Shown here: piece after piece, positions 8,603 to 17,471 of the stretch | Numbering within the stretch: the first letter of the stretch is position 1 | How the letters are laid out: every line of letters starts with the position of its first letter | Assembly: GCF_947497285.1 (NCBI RefSeq) | Contig: NZ_CANMFT010000008.1 | Coordinates: forward strand, 1-64,000 | Length of the DNA: 64,000 nucleotides | Direction: 5' to 3' | DNA from: an uncultured Aliiroseovarius sp. | Lineage (GTDB): Bacteria; Pseudomonadota; Alphaproteobacteria; Rhodobacterales; Rhodobacteraceae | Position numbers and translations under genes: made by a program | The notes under the pieces: generated by a model | The model's input: the letters and a program-made list of their open reading frames with translations, nothing else | Told to the model about the DNA's origin: nothing | The model's database searches: none

Positions 8603-9091
8603 ATGCGTAAAACCCTTGCCGCCTTTGCCGCTGTCGCTGTTCTCGGCGCGCCAGCCCTGGCCGAAGAAACCTATGAACAGCGCCTCGCGCTGGCCACCGG
8701 GTATATCGACGCCACGCTTGAAGACATCGACATGCAGGCGATGGTCAAGACCATGTGGCAGCCAATTGTTGCAGATGTCACGGCAAAGGGCATTCCACTG
8801 GATGAGGGTCAGATCGCGAAAATCGACCAGCTGTATCAGGAGGAAATGACCGGTCCGATGTATGAAATCATGCGCAATCAGGCCGCGGTCATGGCAGAGC
8901 TGTTCACCTTCGATGAAATCAAAGCCATACGAGATTTCTATGCCAGCGATCTTGGCCGTGCCGCGATGACCAAGCTGCCACAGGTGACCCAGCGACAGAC
9001 GCCTATGGTGCTGCAGATGGTGCAGGAGAAAATGCCCGAGATCATCCCGAAGGTTCAGGCAATCCTGAGCGAAGGCAGCGCGGCGCAATAA
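8603..9091 (+). CDS. Exported DUF2059 domain protein
   Basis: A 162-residue protein with a clear Sec signal peptide (cleavage after APALA, near residue 20). The mature part is helical and matches the DUF2059 pattern, with an aromatic/acidic stretch YQEEMTGPMYEIM and the FTFDEIKAIRDFYASDLGRAA segment that is the most conserved part of that family. The function is unknown; the protein is expected in the periplasm. It stands alone with AAAGGTAAAA upstream of the ATG and converges on lpxB 25 bp away. Confidence 0.8.
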   Translation: MRKTLAAFAAVAVLGAPALAEETYEQRLALATGYIDATLEDIDMQAMVKTMWQPIVADVTAKGIPLDEGQIAKIDQLYQEEMTGPMYEIMRNQAAVMAELFTFDEIKAIRDFYASDLGRAAMTKLPQVTQRQTPMVLQMVQEKMPEIIPKVQAILSEGSAAQ

Positions 9092-9116
9092 CGCCCGCCC
9101 GTCCAGTTTGGCACGC

Positions 9117-10292
9117 TCAGTCTGCTTTTGAGCGCGCCACAACGTCCAGCACCGCGCGCGCCGCGCGCAATCCCGGTGCCTCACTGCCCTGCCCCAAACG
9201 CGCCATCGTCACCTGCATTGCCGCGTGCTGGGCGGTTGGGTCTGCAAGCATTGCCAGAACCGCTGGGGCAATCCGGGCGGGTTGGCAGGCCTTGCCAAGA
9301 AATTCCGGCACCGCGCGTGTCTCAGACACAAGGTTGACCAGGGTCACCGTGTCGATTTGCAACAGCCAGCCAATCATCAACCGGCTGAGCCAGTTCATGT
9401 CATAGGCGATCACCATCGGAGTGCCCGCGGCAGCAAGCTCCAACGAGACGGTGCCGGACGCCGCCAACGCGACATCGGCGGCCCGAAAAGCTGCGCGTTT
9501 CTGATCGGGCTGGTCAGCGGGGATCAAAATCGGGGGGCTGGACCATGTGGCCGTTTGCGCGCGCACCTGATCCTCGACCCCTTGGGCGACGGGCAACGCA
9601 ACGCGCAGGTCGGGATGTTCGCGTTGCACCCGCGCCAGCGTCTCGCCGAAGCGAGGCGCTAGTCGCGCAATTTCGCCCTGACGCGATCCGGGCAGCGCCA
9701 GAACCAAGGGTGCCGCGCCAATCTGGTGCTGTTCACGAAACGCTTGCGCCTCGGCGTCGGTGGCGACCGGTTCAGCCACGACGGGATGGCCAACGAAATC
9801 GCAGCCCATGCCAGCAGCGGTCATCAGAGGCGGCTCGAACGGCAACAGCGCCAGCACATGATCGACCCATTGCGCCATCTTGTCGGCCCGCTTTGGTCGC
9901 CACGCCCAGACGGAGGGCGCGACGTAGTGGACCACCGGTATATCATGTCCGAAAGTCTGGCCCTCGACCTCGTCTTGTTTGACGATCTTCGCCACACGCA
10001 GGCAGAAATCCGGGCTGTCGATGGTCACCAGAACATCAGGGTCGGCGTCGATCACAGCCTTCGCGGTTTCACGAATGCGGCGTTTGAGGTGGAAGTATTT
10101 CGGCGCCACTTCGGCGATGCCCATCACCGAAAGGTCGGACATGGGAAACAGCGAGGTCAAGCCCTTCGCCTGCATCGCCGCACCGCCAACGCCGATGAAT
10201 TCTATATCGTCGCGCAACGAGGACAGGCCCTCCATCAGCGCAGCCCCCAGCTTGTCGCCCGACGGCTCGCCCGCGATCAAAAAGACCTTCAT
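9117..10292 (-). CDS. lpxB: Lipid-A-disaccharide synthase
   Basis: A 391-residue GT19 glycosyltransferase. It joins UDP-2,3-diacylglucosamine and lipid X to give the tetraacyl disaccharide of lipid A at the inner membrane. Visible motifs are FLIAGEPSGDKLGAAL at the N-terminus, VHYVAPSVWAW, LPFEP, the LPGSRQGEI nucleotide-binding loop, and the GTVSLELA segment. It starts within the lpxI stop (four-base ATGA overlap) and is the last gene of the envelope block. Confidence 0.96.
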   Translation of the reverse strand: MKVFLIAGEPSGDKLGAALMEGLSSLRDDIEFIGVGGAAMQAKGLTSLFPMSDLSVMGIAEVAPKYFHLKRRIRETAKAVIDADPDVLVTIDSPDFCLRVAKIVKQDEVEGQTFGHDIPVVHYVAPSVWAWRPKRADKMAQWVDHVLALLPFEPPLMTAAGMGCDFVGHPVVAEPVATDAEAQAFREQHQIGAAPLVLALPGSRQGEIARLAPRFGETLARVQREHPDLRVALPVAQGVEDQVRAQTATWSSPPILIPADQPDQKRAAFRAADVALAASGTVSLELAAAGTPMVIAYDMNWLSRLMIGWLLQIDTVTLVNLVSETRAVPEFLGKACQPARIAPAVLAMLADPTAQHAAMQVTMARLGQGSEAPGLRAARAVLDVVARSKAD

Positions 10293-11104
10293 GAGGTGTC
10301 CTCGAGGATGTCGAAAAACAGGTCATGCGCGGCAACAAGGCGTTCGACCTCGGGGCGGTCCAGAACGATGATGCCCGTCGCAGGCACCGCGATCCCGCCA
10401 AGGCCGGCTTCGGCCACCGCGCGCACGGTGTCCGGTCCGATTGTGGGGATGTCCATGCGCGCATCCTGTCCGGGCTTGGGGCGCTTGACGAACACCCCGC
10501 GCGCGCCTTGCTTCAGATGCGCAGGCGTGGCGGCCACAAAGCGCAATAGCGCGTCTGTGCCCTGAATGGTTTCAATGCCCAGACATTGCCCGCCAGCGAC
10601 CACAACACCCTGCGCCACGTCTTCCCCCGCCAGCGCATCAAGGATGGACCAAGCGCGATCGCGGTCCGCACAATCCTGCGCATCAGGTTGGCGTCCAATG
10701 GTCGTGGCCTCGATGGTCAGGCCATCGGTCACGTCGGTGGCCGAGACCACTTCGAACCCCTGCTCTTCAAATACTTCGGCCACAAGCCTCAGCAGCGCAT
10801 CGTCGCCTTTTCCCAAAACGGCTTTCACCCGAGGGAAAAGGCCAAGCGTCACGCGGTCCATCCGCAGCGGGTTCAACTTGGGTCGGTCAACCTTGCCGGC
10901 AAACACCACCCGCGTGACGTCACCTGCGCGCATGGTCTTGAACAGCGCCCCCAGCTTTTCATAGCTGGCTTCGGCCAGTTCAACCGCGTCGGGCGCAGCG
11001 ACCTCGACCCCCTTTATGGTGACGAACAAGGCGTCCGGGTTGGCGGCCGCGATTTGATGCGGCAAGTCCCCGGTTCCGGCGATGATGGCAAGGCGATCTG
11101 TCAT
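10289..11104 (-). CDS. lpxI: UDP-2,3-diacylglucosamine pyrophosphatase LpxI
   Basis: A 271-residue LpxI (DUF1009). It hydrolyses UDP-2,3-diacylglucosamine to lipid X plus UMP, replacing LpxH in alphaproteobacteria. The N-terminus has the IAGTGDLPHQIA motif; the C-terminal DUF1009 domain contains GVVVAGGQCLGIETIQGTD, the KRPKPGQDARMDIPTIGP stretch with catalytic-region Asp residues, and IAVPATGIIV. It lies between lpxA (9-bp gap) and lpxB (overlap), consistent with step four of the lipid A pathway. Confidence 0.95.
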   Translation of the reverse strand: MTDRLAIIAGTGDLPHQIAAANPDALFVTIKGVEVAAPDAVELAEASYEKLGALFKTMRAGDVTRVVFAGKVDRPKLNPLRMDRVTLGLFPRVKAVLGKGDDALLRLVAEVFEEQGFEVVSATDVTDGLTIEATTIGRQPDAQDCADRDRAWSILDALAGEDVAQGVVVAGGQCLGIETIQGTDALLRFVAATPAHLKQGARGVFVKRPKPGQDARMDIPTIGPDTVRAVAEAGLGGIAVPATGIIVLDRPEVERLVAAHDLFFDILEDTS

Positions 11105-11113
11105 GCCCCCCCC

Positions 11114-11923
11114 TTATTTCGGGGTCAGAAACCCGCGATCGCTGTCGCCGGTAATGAAGGCCACCATCTCGCGGACATAAGGGCTGTCGGTATCCTCGGT
11201 GAGCCGGGCGGCGCGTTCCTGAAACGAACCTTCGCCCTGTTTGAGCATGAGAAACGCAGCACGTAAGGCCGTGATGTCGGCGCGGTTGACGCCACGCCGC
11301 TTCAGCCCGACAAGGTTCAACCCGTCCAGCTCGCCTCGCGGACCTTGCACAAGGGCGTGGGGCAAGACATCTGCCGTGACCATCGACAGGGCACCGATGA
11401 TCGCACCACGGCCGATGCGCACCCATTGGTGCAAGCCCGACAAACCGCCGACGATCACATCGTCTTCGATCACCACATGGCCCGCGACGGCCACGTTGTT
11501 CACCAAGATCACGTTGCTGCCGATCTGGGCGTCATGGGCGACGTGACAGCCAGCCATGAACAACCCGTCATCGCCAATCCGGGTGACAAAGCCGCCCCCG
11601 GCGGTGCCGGTGTTCATGGTGACATGTTCGCGAATACGGTTGCGTTTGCCGATCACAAGCCGCGTGTCTTCACCGGCGAATTTCAGATCCTGCGGGATCT
11701 CTCCGATCACCGAGAACGGGAACACAACCGTGTCGTCGCCAATTTCGGTATCGCCAGTCACGATCACATGGGATTTCAGGACCACGCCCTGCCCCAACTT
11801 GACCCGCGCGCCGATGCAGCAAAACGGTCCGATCTCGCAACCCGCGCCGATGATGGCGCCTGCTTCGACGATGGCGCTGGCATGGACCGACGCCGTGGGA
11901 TCAACACTCCCGTTGGCTGTCAT
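11114..11923 (-). CDS. lpxA: UDP-N-acetylglucosamine acyltransferase
   Basis: A 269-residue left-handed beta-helix acyltransferase, the first enzyme of lipid A synthesis, transferring a 3-hydroxyacyl chain from ACP to UDP-GlcNAc. The N-terminal two-thirds consist of hexapeptide repeats (for example IGAGCEIGPFCCIGARV), the catalytic His lies in CHVAHDAQIG, and the C-terminal helical part begins at LVGLKRRGVNRADI. Length is close to the family's 260. Only three bases separate it from fabZ. Confidence 0.96.
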   Translation of the reverse strand: MTANGSVDPTASVHASAIVEAGAIIGAGCEIGPFCCIGARVKLGQGVVLKSHVIVTGDTEIGDDTVVFPFSVIGEIPQDLKFAGEDTRLVIGKRNRIREHVTMNTGTAGGGFVTRIGDDGLFMAGCHVAHDAQIGSNVILVNNVAVAGHVVIEDDVIVGGLSGLHQWVRIGRGAIIGALSMVTADVLPHALVQGPRGELDGLNLVGLKRRGVNRADITALRAAFLMLKQGEGSFQERAARLTEDTDSPYVREMVAFITGDSDRGFLTPK

Positions 11924-11926
11924 TGG

Positions 11927-12391
11927 TCAGCCCTTTCCGCCGGTTACGTCGATCATGGCCATGAAGGTGGCCTGACAGGCGATCTCGTCACCGACCTTGG
12001 CAAGGCCGTCAAATTTCCAGACCTTGGCCCCGCCGCGCAATGTGGTGATTTCCAACTCCAACACGTCGCCCGGCACGACTTTGCGCCGGAACTTGGCACT
12101 GTCGATGCCCATGAAATAGACGACCGCACCCGACCCGACCAGATCCAGTGACAAGGACACCATAACCGCCGAGGTTTGCGCCATTGCCTCGATGATGGTG
12201 ACACCGGGCATGATCGGCAGACCAGGAAAGTGACCCTGAAAATGAGGTTCGTTCATGGTCACCATCTTGATACCGCGCGCGAATTCTTTTTCGCGAATGT
12301 CCTCGACCCGATCAACCAGCAGGAACGGATAGCGGTGCGGGATACATTGCTGGATCAGTTGAATATCTGCAGTGCTGGGCACATCGACCAT
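11927..12391 (-). CDS. fabZ: (3R)-hydroxyacyl-ACP dehydratase FabZ
   Basis: A 154-residue hotdog-fold dehydratase of the fatty-acid elongation cycle. The active-site His54 lies in [15 protein letters not shown] and the catalytic Glu68 in [10 protein letters not shown]. The start at 12391 ([11 protein letters not shown]) is preferred over the ATG-less longer frame up to 12478 because AAAAGGA precedes it and the family starts here. It shares a transcript with lpxA, linking supply and use of 3-hydroxyacyl-ACP. lpxD, which usually lies between the skp and fabZ genes, is absent. Confidence 0.95.
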   Translation of the reverse strand: MVDVPSTADIQLIQQCIPHRYPFLLVDRVEDIREKEFARGIKMVTMNEPHFQGHFPGLPIMPGVTIIEAMAQTSAVMVSLSLDLVGSGAVVYFMGIDSAKFRRKVVPGDVLELEITTLRGGAKVWKFDGLAKVGDEIACQATFMAMIDVTGGKG

Positions 12392-12478
12392 GTTTTCACG
12401 TCCTTTTCCGTCTTTGACCCTTGTCGGGCCTTTCGTTCCAACCTGACTAGCAGTCCGGTCAAACCGAAACAATCGCAA

Positions 12479-13189
12479 TCAGTTGTCGGGCAAAGGCGCG
12501 GGCAGGTCACCATCGGCGGGCGCGGTTGGGGCAAGACCTTCAGGCGTCGGCGCGTCTGTGTCGCCCTCCACCGCATTGTCGTCGCCAGAGTTGGTATCCG
12601 CTTCGCGATCTGCGCCATCGCCCAAAACCTCGTCAATGCGTTGCACTGCCAGTTTGGTAATGTCGATGTTTTGCGTTGTCAGAAGAATGGCGCGACGGTC
12701 AAGGATCACCACAGCGCCCAGTTCCCGCACAAGCTGACCAAGAATGGGGCCAACCTGCTCAAAAAACTCGACCTGTTGGCGTTCCAATGTGCTGACAAAG
12801 TCCTGTTCGCGGGTGGTGCCTTCGGCCCTGAGCGCCTGCACTTTCTCGTCAAATGCCTTCGCCAGCGCCCGGAAAGCCTCGGGGGTCATTTCGGCGCGCT
12901 TGGCGGTCAGGTCGCGCTCTTCTTGCAGCAAAGCCGCCTCGACCTTGCGCGTCTCGGTGGCCAAGCGTTGCCGTTCCACTTCGACCGTTTGAACGACCCG
13001 TCGTCCATACTGCGTGTCTGAAAACAGGCTTTGACGATCAATCGTCACAATCTGCGACACCGCGCGCCCCAGCTCTTGCGCATGCGCGCCAGCACTGGTC
13101 ACTGACAACGTGCAAAGCGTCACACACCCGATGCGCAGCGCATGCACCACTTGGCGATGCAATCGGCGCATCAGCTGCGGCCCACCCAT
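12479..13189 (-). CDS. OmpH/Skp-family periplasmic chaperone
   Basis: A 236-residue exported protein of the OmpH/Skp family, which holds unfolded outer-membrane proteins in the periplasm. After the signal sequence (cleavage near AGAHAQ) come the family's IVTIDRQSLFSDTQYGRR block and a long coiled-coil of Glu/Arg/Lys-rich helices (about residues 70-150), then the GAVVILDRRAILLTTQNIDIT strand. The last 45 residues are an acidic, Pro/Ala-rich tail unusual for Skp. Start 13189 is uncertain: an ATG at 13171 is as good. It lies 10 bp after bamA, the standard order. Confidence 0.85.
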   Translation of the reverse strand: MGGPQLMRRLHRQVVHALRIGCVTLCTLSVTSAGAHAQELGRAVSQIVTIDRQSLFSDTQYGRRVVQTVEVERQRLATETRKVEAALLQEERDLTAKRAEMTPEAFRALAKAFDEKVQALRAEGTTREQDFVSTLERQQVEFFEQVGPILGQLVRELGAVVILDRRAILLTTQNIDITKLAVQRIDEVLGDGADREADTNSGDDNAVEGDTDAPTPEGLAPTAPADGDLPAPLPDN

Positions 13190-13199
13190 CCAAGCCCGA

Positions 13200-15554
13200 T
13201 CAGAACTGGGCAGAAATCGTGAGTTCGAAGTTGTTTTCTTCGTCATAGGCTTCCTTGGCCAGCACGCGCGAGTAGTTAAACCGCAACGGGCCGATAGGGG
13301 TATCCCAGAAGAGCGACGCACCGATCGAGGACCGCAAATAGGCCTTGTCGTCAATTGCGCCACCCAAAGTGTCATCCAATCCCCAAAGCGACCCAGCATC
13401 CACGAACAGACCACCGGTAATGCCATATTCTTCGGGCAGACCCAACGGGAACTGCGCCTCAAGCCGGGCCACGGCATACATATTGCCGCCCAGCGTATCC
13501 TGATTGACCGCCGTCAAATCGCGCGGCCCCAAACCGTTGGTTGCAAAGCCGCGTAGTTTCGACGGCCCCATGCGGAACCGGTCCGTCACCCGTGACACAC
13601 CACCGTTCAACGACCCCAGCACACCGCCCTCGACCGTCGCCAACAGCGTGACCTGATCGTTCCAGACCTTGGTCTGTGCCTGTGCCAACGCGGTCGCGCG
13701 GGCGTATTGGTAATCCGAGCCAACGCCGCCGATATCACCGTCAAGCTGGAAGTAATACCCGCGGTTCGGATCAAGTCCGGTGCGACGGGTGTCATAGCTA
13801 AAGGTAAACCCAACCCCGCCACCGATCTGACGGCCCCGCGCGGCTTCGTTTTGCAACACGACAGAGCTATCGACACCAACATCCGTGATCTCGGCCCCAT
13901 CGGCAAACACCCGCACGCCAAGGCGCGAATATTCACTGATCGGGAAGGTCAGCGATGGGCGGAAAGCAATGGCCTTGGTGTTGTATAGTGCCGAGGCAAA
14001 AGCGGTTTCGCGGTAATACGCCTCGAACCCGAGCTCCAGATCGCGACCAAGGAAATTCGGTTCGGCAAACTTGAACGAGAAACTGGTGGAATCTTCGGTG
14101 TTCTGGAAGCTTGCGCTGAGAAACTGACCGCGCCCAAGGAAGTTACGTTCGGAGAAGGACAGGTTCAGGCCAAATCCGTTTTCAAGACTGTAGACGCCAC
14201 CAAAGCTAAGCGACCCTGTGGGCCCCTCTTCCACATCCACATCAATGACCACCTGATCGGGGGCGGACCCCTCTCGGGCTTCGACGTTGGAGTTGGAAAA
14301 ATAGCCAAGCGCGCGCACCCGTTCAGCCGCCTCGCGGATTTCGCGCGGGTTGAAAGGGTCACCTTCGACGATCCGAAACTGGTTGCGCACCACACGGTCA
14401 AGCGTGGTGGCGTTACCTTCGATGTCGATGCGTTCGACAATGATACGCGGGCCGCGGGTCAGCACCAGATCCACATCCAGCGTCAGATCGCGATCATTGC
14501 GGGTCACGCGCGGCTCGACCCGCACGAAATCCAGCCCCTTGCGGATGGCCAGACGTTCCATCCGCGCGGTGGCATTTTCGAGCAGCGAGGGGCTGTAGAC
14601 AGCACCCGAACGCAAGTTTTGCACCGCGTCGAACTCGTCGGCGTTAACCTCGGCGATCTCTGAGCTGGTGGTGATGTTGCCAAAGCGATACTGCTGGCCT
14701 TCCTGCACCGTGAAGGTGATGAAGAACGCATCGCGTTCGCGCGAAAACTCGCTCGTCACGCCGGTGGTCTTAAAATCGACATAGCCGCGCGACAGGTAGA
14801 AGTCGCGCAGAACTTGCTTATCGAATTCGATCCGGTCGGGCGTATACGTGTCCGCGCGGATCAGGGCGCGCAGAATGCCCGCCTGCTTGGTCTCAAGAAC
14901 ACGCCGCAAACGGCTGTCGGAATAGATGCGGTTGCCGACGAAAGACAGGCGCTCGACCTCGACGTTCTTGCCCTCGACGACTTCGAACACCAGATCGACA
15001 CGGTTGTTCGCCCGGCGGATGATTTTCGGCGTCACCTGCGCGGCCAAACGGCCCTGCGCCTGGTAAAGCTCGGTGATGGTTTCAACGTCCAGCTCGGCCG
15101 TCGCAGGATTATAGACCCGGCGCGGTTGTGATTTCAGCAATGGCGTAAACACGTCGTCCTTGATCTTGCGGTTGCCTTCAACCGAGACAACGTTGATCGT
15201 CGGGTATTCACGCACTTTCACCACCAACACGTTGCCGCGCGGCAGGATCTGCACATCTTCAAACAAGCCCGAGCCGACGAGACGTTGATAGCCATCGTTC
15301 AGCGCTGCTGCCGACACCACCTCACCCTGGGCGATTCCCAGATAGGACAGGATGGTCGCAGCCTCGATCCGCTGCGTTCCCTCGATCTCGACCCGAGAGA
15401 AGGAATAGGCCTGCGCTGTGGCGGGCTTCGGGGCCACAACCGTAACCGCTGAAATTGCAAGGAAAATCGCAAGACCGCTGGTGGTTGCCAGTGCCTTGGT
15501 GCCTTGTTTCACGAAATCAAAACGGTTGCTGCTCAACCCCTCGACAAATGCCAT
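13200..15554 (-). CDS. bamA: Outer membrane protein assembly factor BamA
   Basis: A 784-residue Omp85 protein, the core of the beta-barrel assembly machine. A signal anchor (FLAISAVTVV, cleavage near PATAQA) is followed by five POTRA repeats (about residues 55-420; EGNRKI and EGNATT mark two of them) and the C-terminal 16-strand barrel with conserved NLSFSERNFLGRGQ and LRGF motifs. The protein ends in a Phe that forms the outer-membrane sorting signal. The ATG at 15554 with GAGGAAAG upstream is preferred over a TTG at 15587. Confidence 0.97.
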   Translation of the reverse strand: MAFVEGLSSNRFDFVKQGTKALATTSGLAIFLAISAVTVVAPKPATAQAYSFSRVEIEGTQRIEAATILSYLGIAQGEVVSAAALNDGYQRLVGSGLFEDVQILPRGNVLVVKVREYPTINVVSVEGNRKIKDDVFTPLLKSQPRRVYNPATAELDVETITELYQAQGRLAAQVTPKIIRRANNRVDLVFEVVEGKNVEVERLSFVGNRIYSDSRLRRVLETKQAGILRALIRADTYTPDRIEFDKQVLRDFYLSRGYVDFKTTGVTSEFSRERDAFFITFTVQEGQQYRFGNITTSSEIAEVNADEFDAVQNLRSGAVYSPSLLENATARMERLAIRKGLDFVRVEPRVTRNDRDLTLDVDLVLTRGPRIIVERIDIEGNATTLDRVVRNQFRIVEGDPFNPREIREAAERVRALGYFSNSNVEAREGSAPDQVVIDVDVEEGPTGSLSFGGVYSLENGFGLNLSFSERNFLGRGQFLSASFQNTEDSTSFSFKFAEPNFLGRDLELGFEAYYRETAFASALYNTKAIAFRPSLTFPISEYSRLGVRVFADGAEITDVGVDSSVVLQNEAARGRQIGGGVGFTFSYDTRRTGLDPNRGYYFQLDGDIGGVGSDYQYARATALAQAQTKVWNDQVTLLATVEGGVLGSLNGGVSRVTDRFRMGPSKLRGFATNGLGPRDLTAVNQDTLGGNMYAVARLEAQFPLGLPEEYGITGGLFVDAGSLWGLDDTLGGAIDDKAYLRSSIGASLFWDTPIGPLRFNYSRVLAKEAYDEENNFELTISAQF

Positions 15555-15748
15555 CGTATTTACTTTCCTCAGACACCCCAGTTCCAATGTGGATAAGCGG
15601 TTGGGACGTTCTTGTCAAAGCGCGAAAGCAGAGTTTTCGAGGCCGCTGTGCATGGGTCACACCATCCGGCGCGCGCAATGCCTTCTGCCCAGCATGACGG
15701 CATCATTAGGCTGCATGGCGGACGGGGACAAAGCGGGGCGTCCAGAAT

Positions 15749-15783
15749 GAAAAAACCCCGCCCGCAGTGGCACTGCAGCGAGG
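15749..15783 (-). terminator. Probable intrinsic terminator upstream of bamA
   Basis: On the minus strand, GCAGT-GCC-ACTGC with an extended C/G-rich outer stem containing mismatches is followed by GGGG and TTTTTT. It lies between the 43-residue ORF (15837-15968) and bamA, so bamA may need its own promoter within 15555-15748. Confidence 0.55.
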
Positions 15784-15836
15784 ATCCATTTCAGCGATGG
15801 GCTTGATCGTGTCGGTGCCGGGCGGCAGCGTGGCCT

Positions 15837-15968
15837 TTAGTGCATCATCCCGCCAAGAATGACGCTGAACCACAAGGCGGCCGCGATGGCACCTGCAAAC
15901 ATCACGCGATCGTAATTGAGATCGAACAGAAGCGTCAAACCGCGGGTTTTATATCCAAAACGTTCCAT
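15837..15968 (-). CDS. Small membrane protein of 43 residues, conserved-looking
   Basis: A short frame starting MERFGYKTRGLTLLFDLNYD and ending with a hydrophobic segment of about 20 residues (MFAGAIAAALWFSVILGGMM) then His-stop. AGAGG sits six to ten bases before the ATG. The TRGLTLLFDLN stretch resembles small unannotated proteins I associate with Rhodobacteraceae genomes, but I could not search. It lies between rseP and bamA on the same strand and is followed by a terminator. Function unknown; a single-pass inner-membrane protein is predicted. Confidence 0.65.
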   Translation of the reverse strand: MERFGYKTRGLTLLFDLNYDRVMFAGAIAAALWFSVILGGMMH

Positions 15969-16097
15969 ATTCGCCTCTTGCCTTGTCTGGTCACTGGACC
16001 GGATCGCGTGTCGATTTCGATCATCTTGGCCGCCAATTGGGGCATCAGAATTTCGGAATTAAGGCAAAATTGTGGCATAAGAGCCCGTGGCTGTTGT

Positions 16098-17438
16098 CTA
16101 TGGACAGAACAAGTCGTTGGTCAGACCAAACATCATCAGCGCAAGAACGAGCGTCAGACCAATCGCCAGCAGCACATTCAGCACCTTGTCCGAGGGCGGC
16201 TTGCCAGTGACGGCTTCCCACGCGTGAAACACAAGATGTCCCCCGTCCAGCACGGGGATCGGAAACAGGTTCAACAGACCGATGGCCGTGGACAACATCG
16301 CGATAAAGCTGATGAAGCTTGTCGCCCCCATGGACGCCGCCTGCCCCGACACCTGGGCGATGCCGATCGGGCCGGACAGGTTGCAACTGGAAATCGCCCC
16401 CGTGATCATGTGCCAAAGGCCCGACAAGCTGGCGCGGATGATATAGATCACCCGATCGACGCTGGCTGTGACGCTTTCCCACAGGCCCGGCGTGCGGGTT
16501 GCCGGGTCAAACACCATGCCCGAGGTGATGCCGATCAGCCAGCGGGTTTCGAACCCGCCTTCGGCCGACGGGATGTCTTGGCGGCGCGGCGTCAGCGTCA
16601 CCTGCGTGGGGGTGCCATCGCGCAAAAGACCCAGCGTCAGCGCAGCGCCATCGCCATCCACGACGATTTCACGCAAGCCTTCAAAGGTTGCCACCGGCAC
16701 ATCGTCAACGGTGGCGATGAAGTCGCCGGGCTTCAAACCCGCTTCAATCGCCGCTGATTTCGGACTGACCGACCCGACCAAGGGGGGGAACGGATGGGTT
16801 GCGGTCAGGTCAATGACCGCGCCGTCGCGGCGCACCTGATAGGCGACACGCGCAGTGTCGGGCAGCTTGTCCACGATGGTCTGAAACTCTGCAAGCGGAG
16901 GCGTCTCGATGCCCGCGATGGACAGAATTTCGTCACCGGGTTTCAGCCCCTGCTCCATCCCCGGAACGTCCTGCACCGCAGCGACCGACAGCGGATCGCG
17001 GGCGACGCCCGTGGACAGGATCAAGCCCGTGAAGATGATGACAGACAGGATGAAATTGAAAACAGGCCCGGCTGCAACCGTCGCCGCCCGCGCCCACAAG
17101 GGCGCACCATGCATGGTGTGGCGCCGCTCTTCGTCGCTCATCCGCGCCATGGCATCTTCGTCGGCGCTGCCCGAGGCAACATTGGCGTCGCCGTGGAATT
17201 TCACATAGCCGCCAATTGGAAAAGCAGCGATCTGCCAGCGGGTGCCATGTTTGTCCATTCGCGACCCAAGCACCGGCCCCATCCCGATCGAGAAGACATC
17301 CGCCTTGATCCCGGACCAGCGCCCCACGATGTAGTGGCCGTATTCATGCACTGCGACAATCACCGTCAGCGCCGCCAGAAAGGCGAGGATCGTGAAGGCA
17401 AGGTTGCCGAAGTCGGGAAGCAGCCCGGTCAATTCCAT
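16098..17438 (-). CDS. rseP: RIP metalloprotease RseP (site-2 protease)
   Basis: A 446-residue membrane zinc protease that cleaves anti-sigma factors within the membrane during envelope stress. The first transmembrane helix carries HEYGH (His31, Glu32, His35). Two PDZ domains follow in the periplasmic part (GLKPGDEILSIAG and GLKPGDFIATVDD), and the C-terminal helices hold the second zinc motif in PVLDGGH. The ATG at 17438 starts 33 bp after the dxr stop. Position between dxr and bamA is standard in proteobacteria. Confidence 0.96.
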   Translation of the reverse strand: MELTGLLPDFGNLAFTILAFLAALTVIVAVHEYGHYIVGRWSGIKADVFSIGMGPVLGSRMDKHGTRWQIAAFPIGGYVKFHGDANVASGSADEDAMARMSDEERRHTMHGAPLWARAATVAAGPVFNFILSVIIFTGLILSTGVARDPLSVAAVQDVPGMEQGLKPGDEILSIAGIETPPLAEFQTIVDKLPDTARVAYQVRRDGAVIDLTATHPFPPLVGSVSPKSAAIEAGLKPGDFIATVDDVPVATFEGLREIVVDGDGAALTLGLLRDGTPTQVTLTPRRQDIPSAEGGFETRWLIGITSGMVFDPATRTPGLWESVTASVDRVIYIIRASLSGLWHMITGAISSCNLSGPIGIAQVSGQAASMGATSFISFIAMLSTAIGLLNLFPIPVLDGGHLVFHAWEAVTGKPPSDKVLNVLLAIGLTLVLALMMFGLTNDLFCP

Positions 17439-17471
17439 GGAGTTTTCTCCTGCGTTCTTGGTTTTGGCTGC

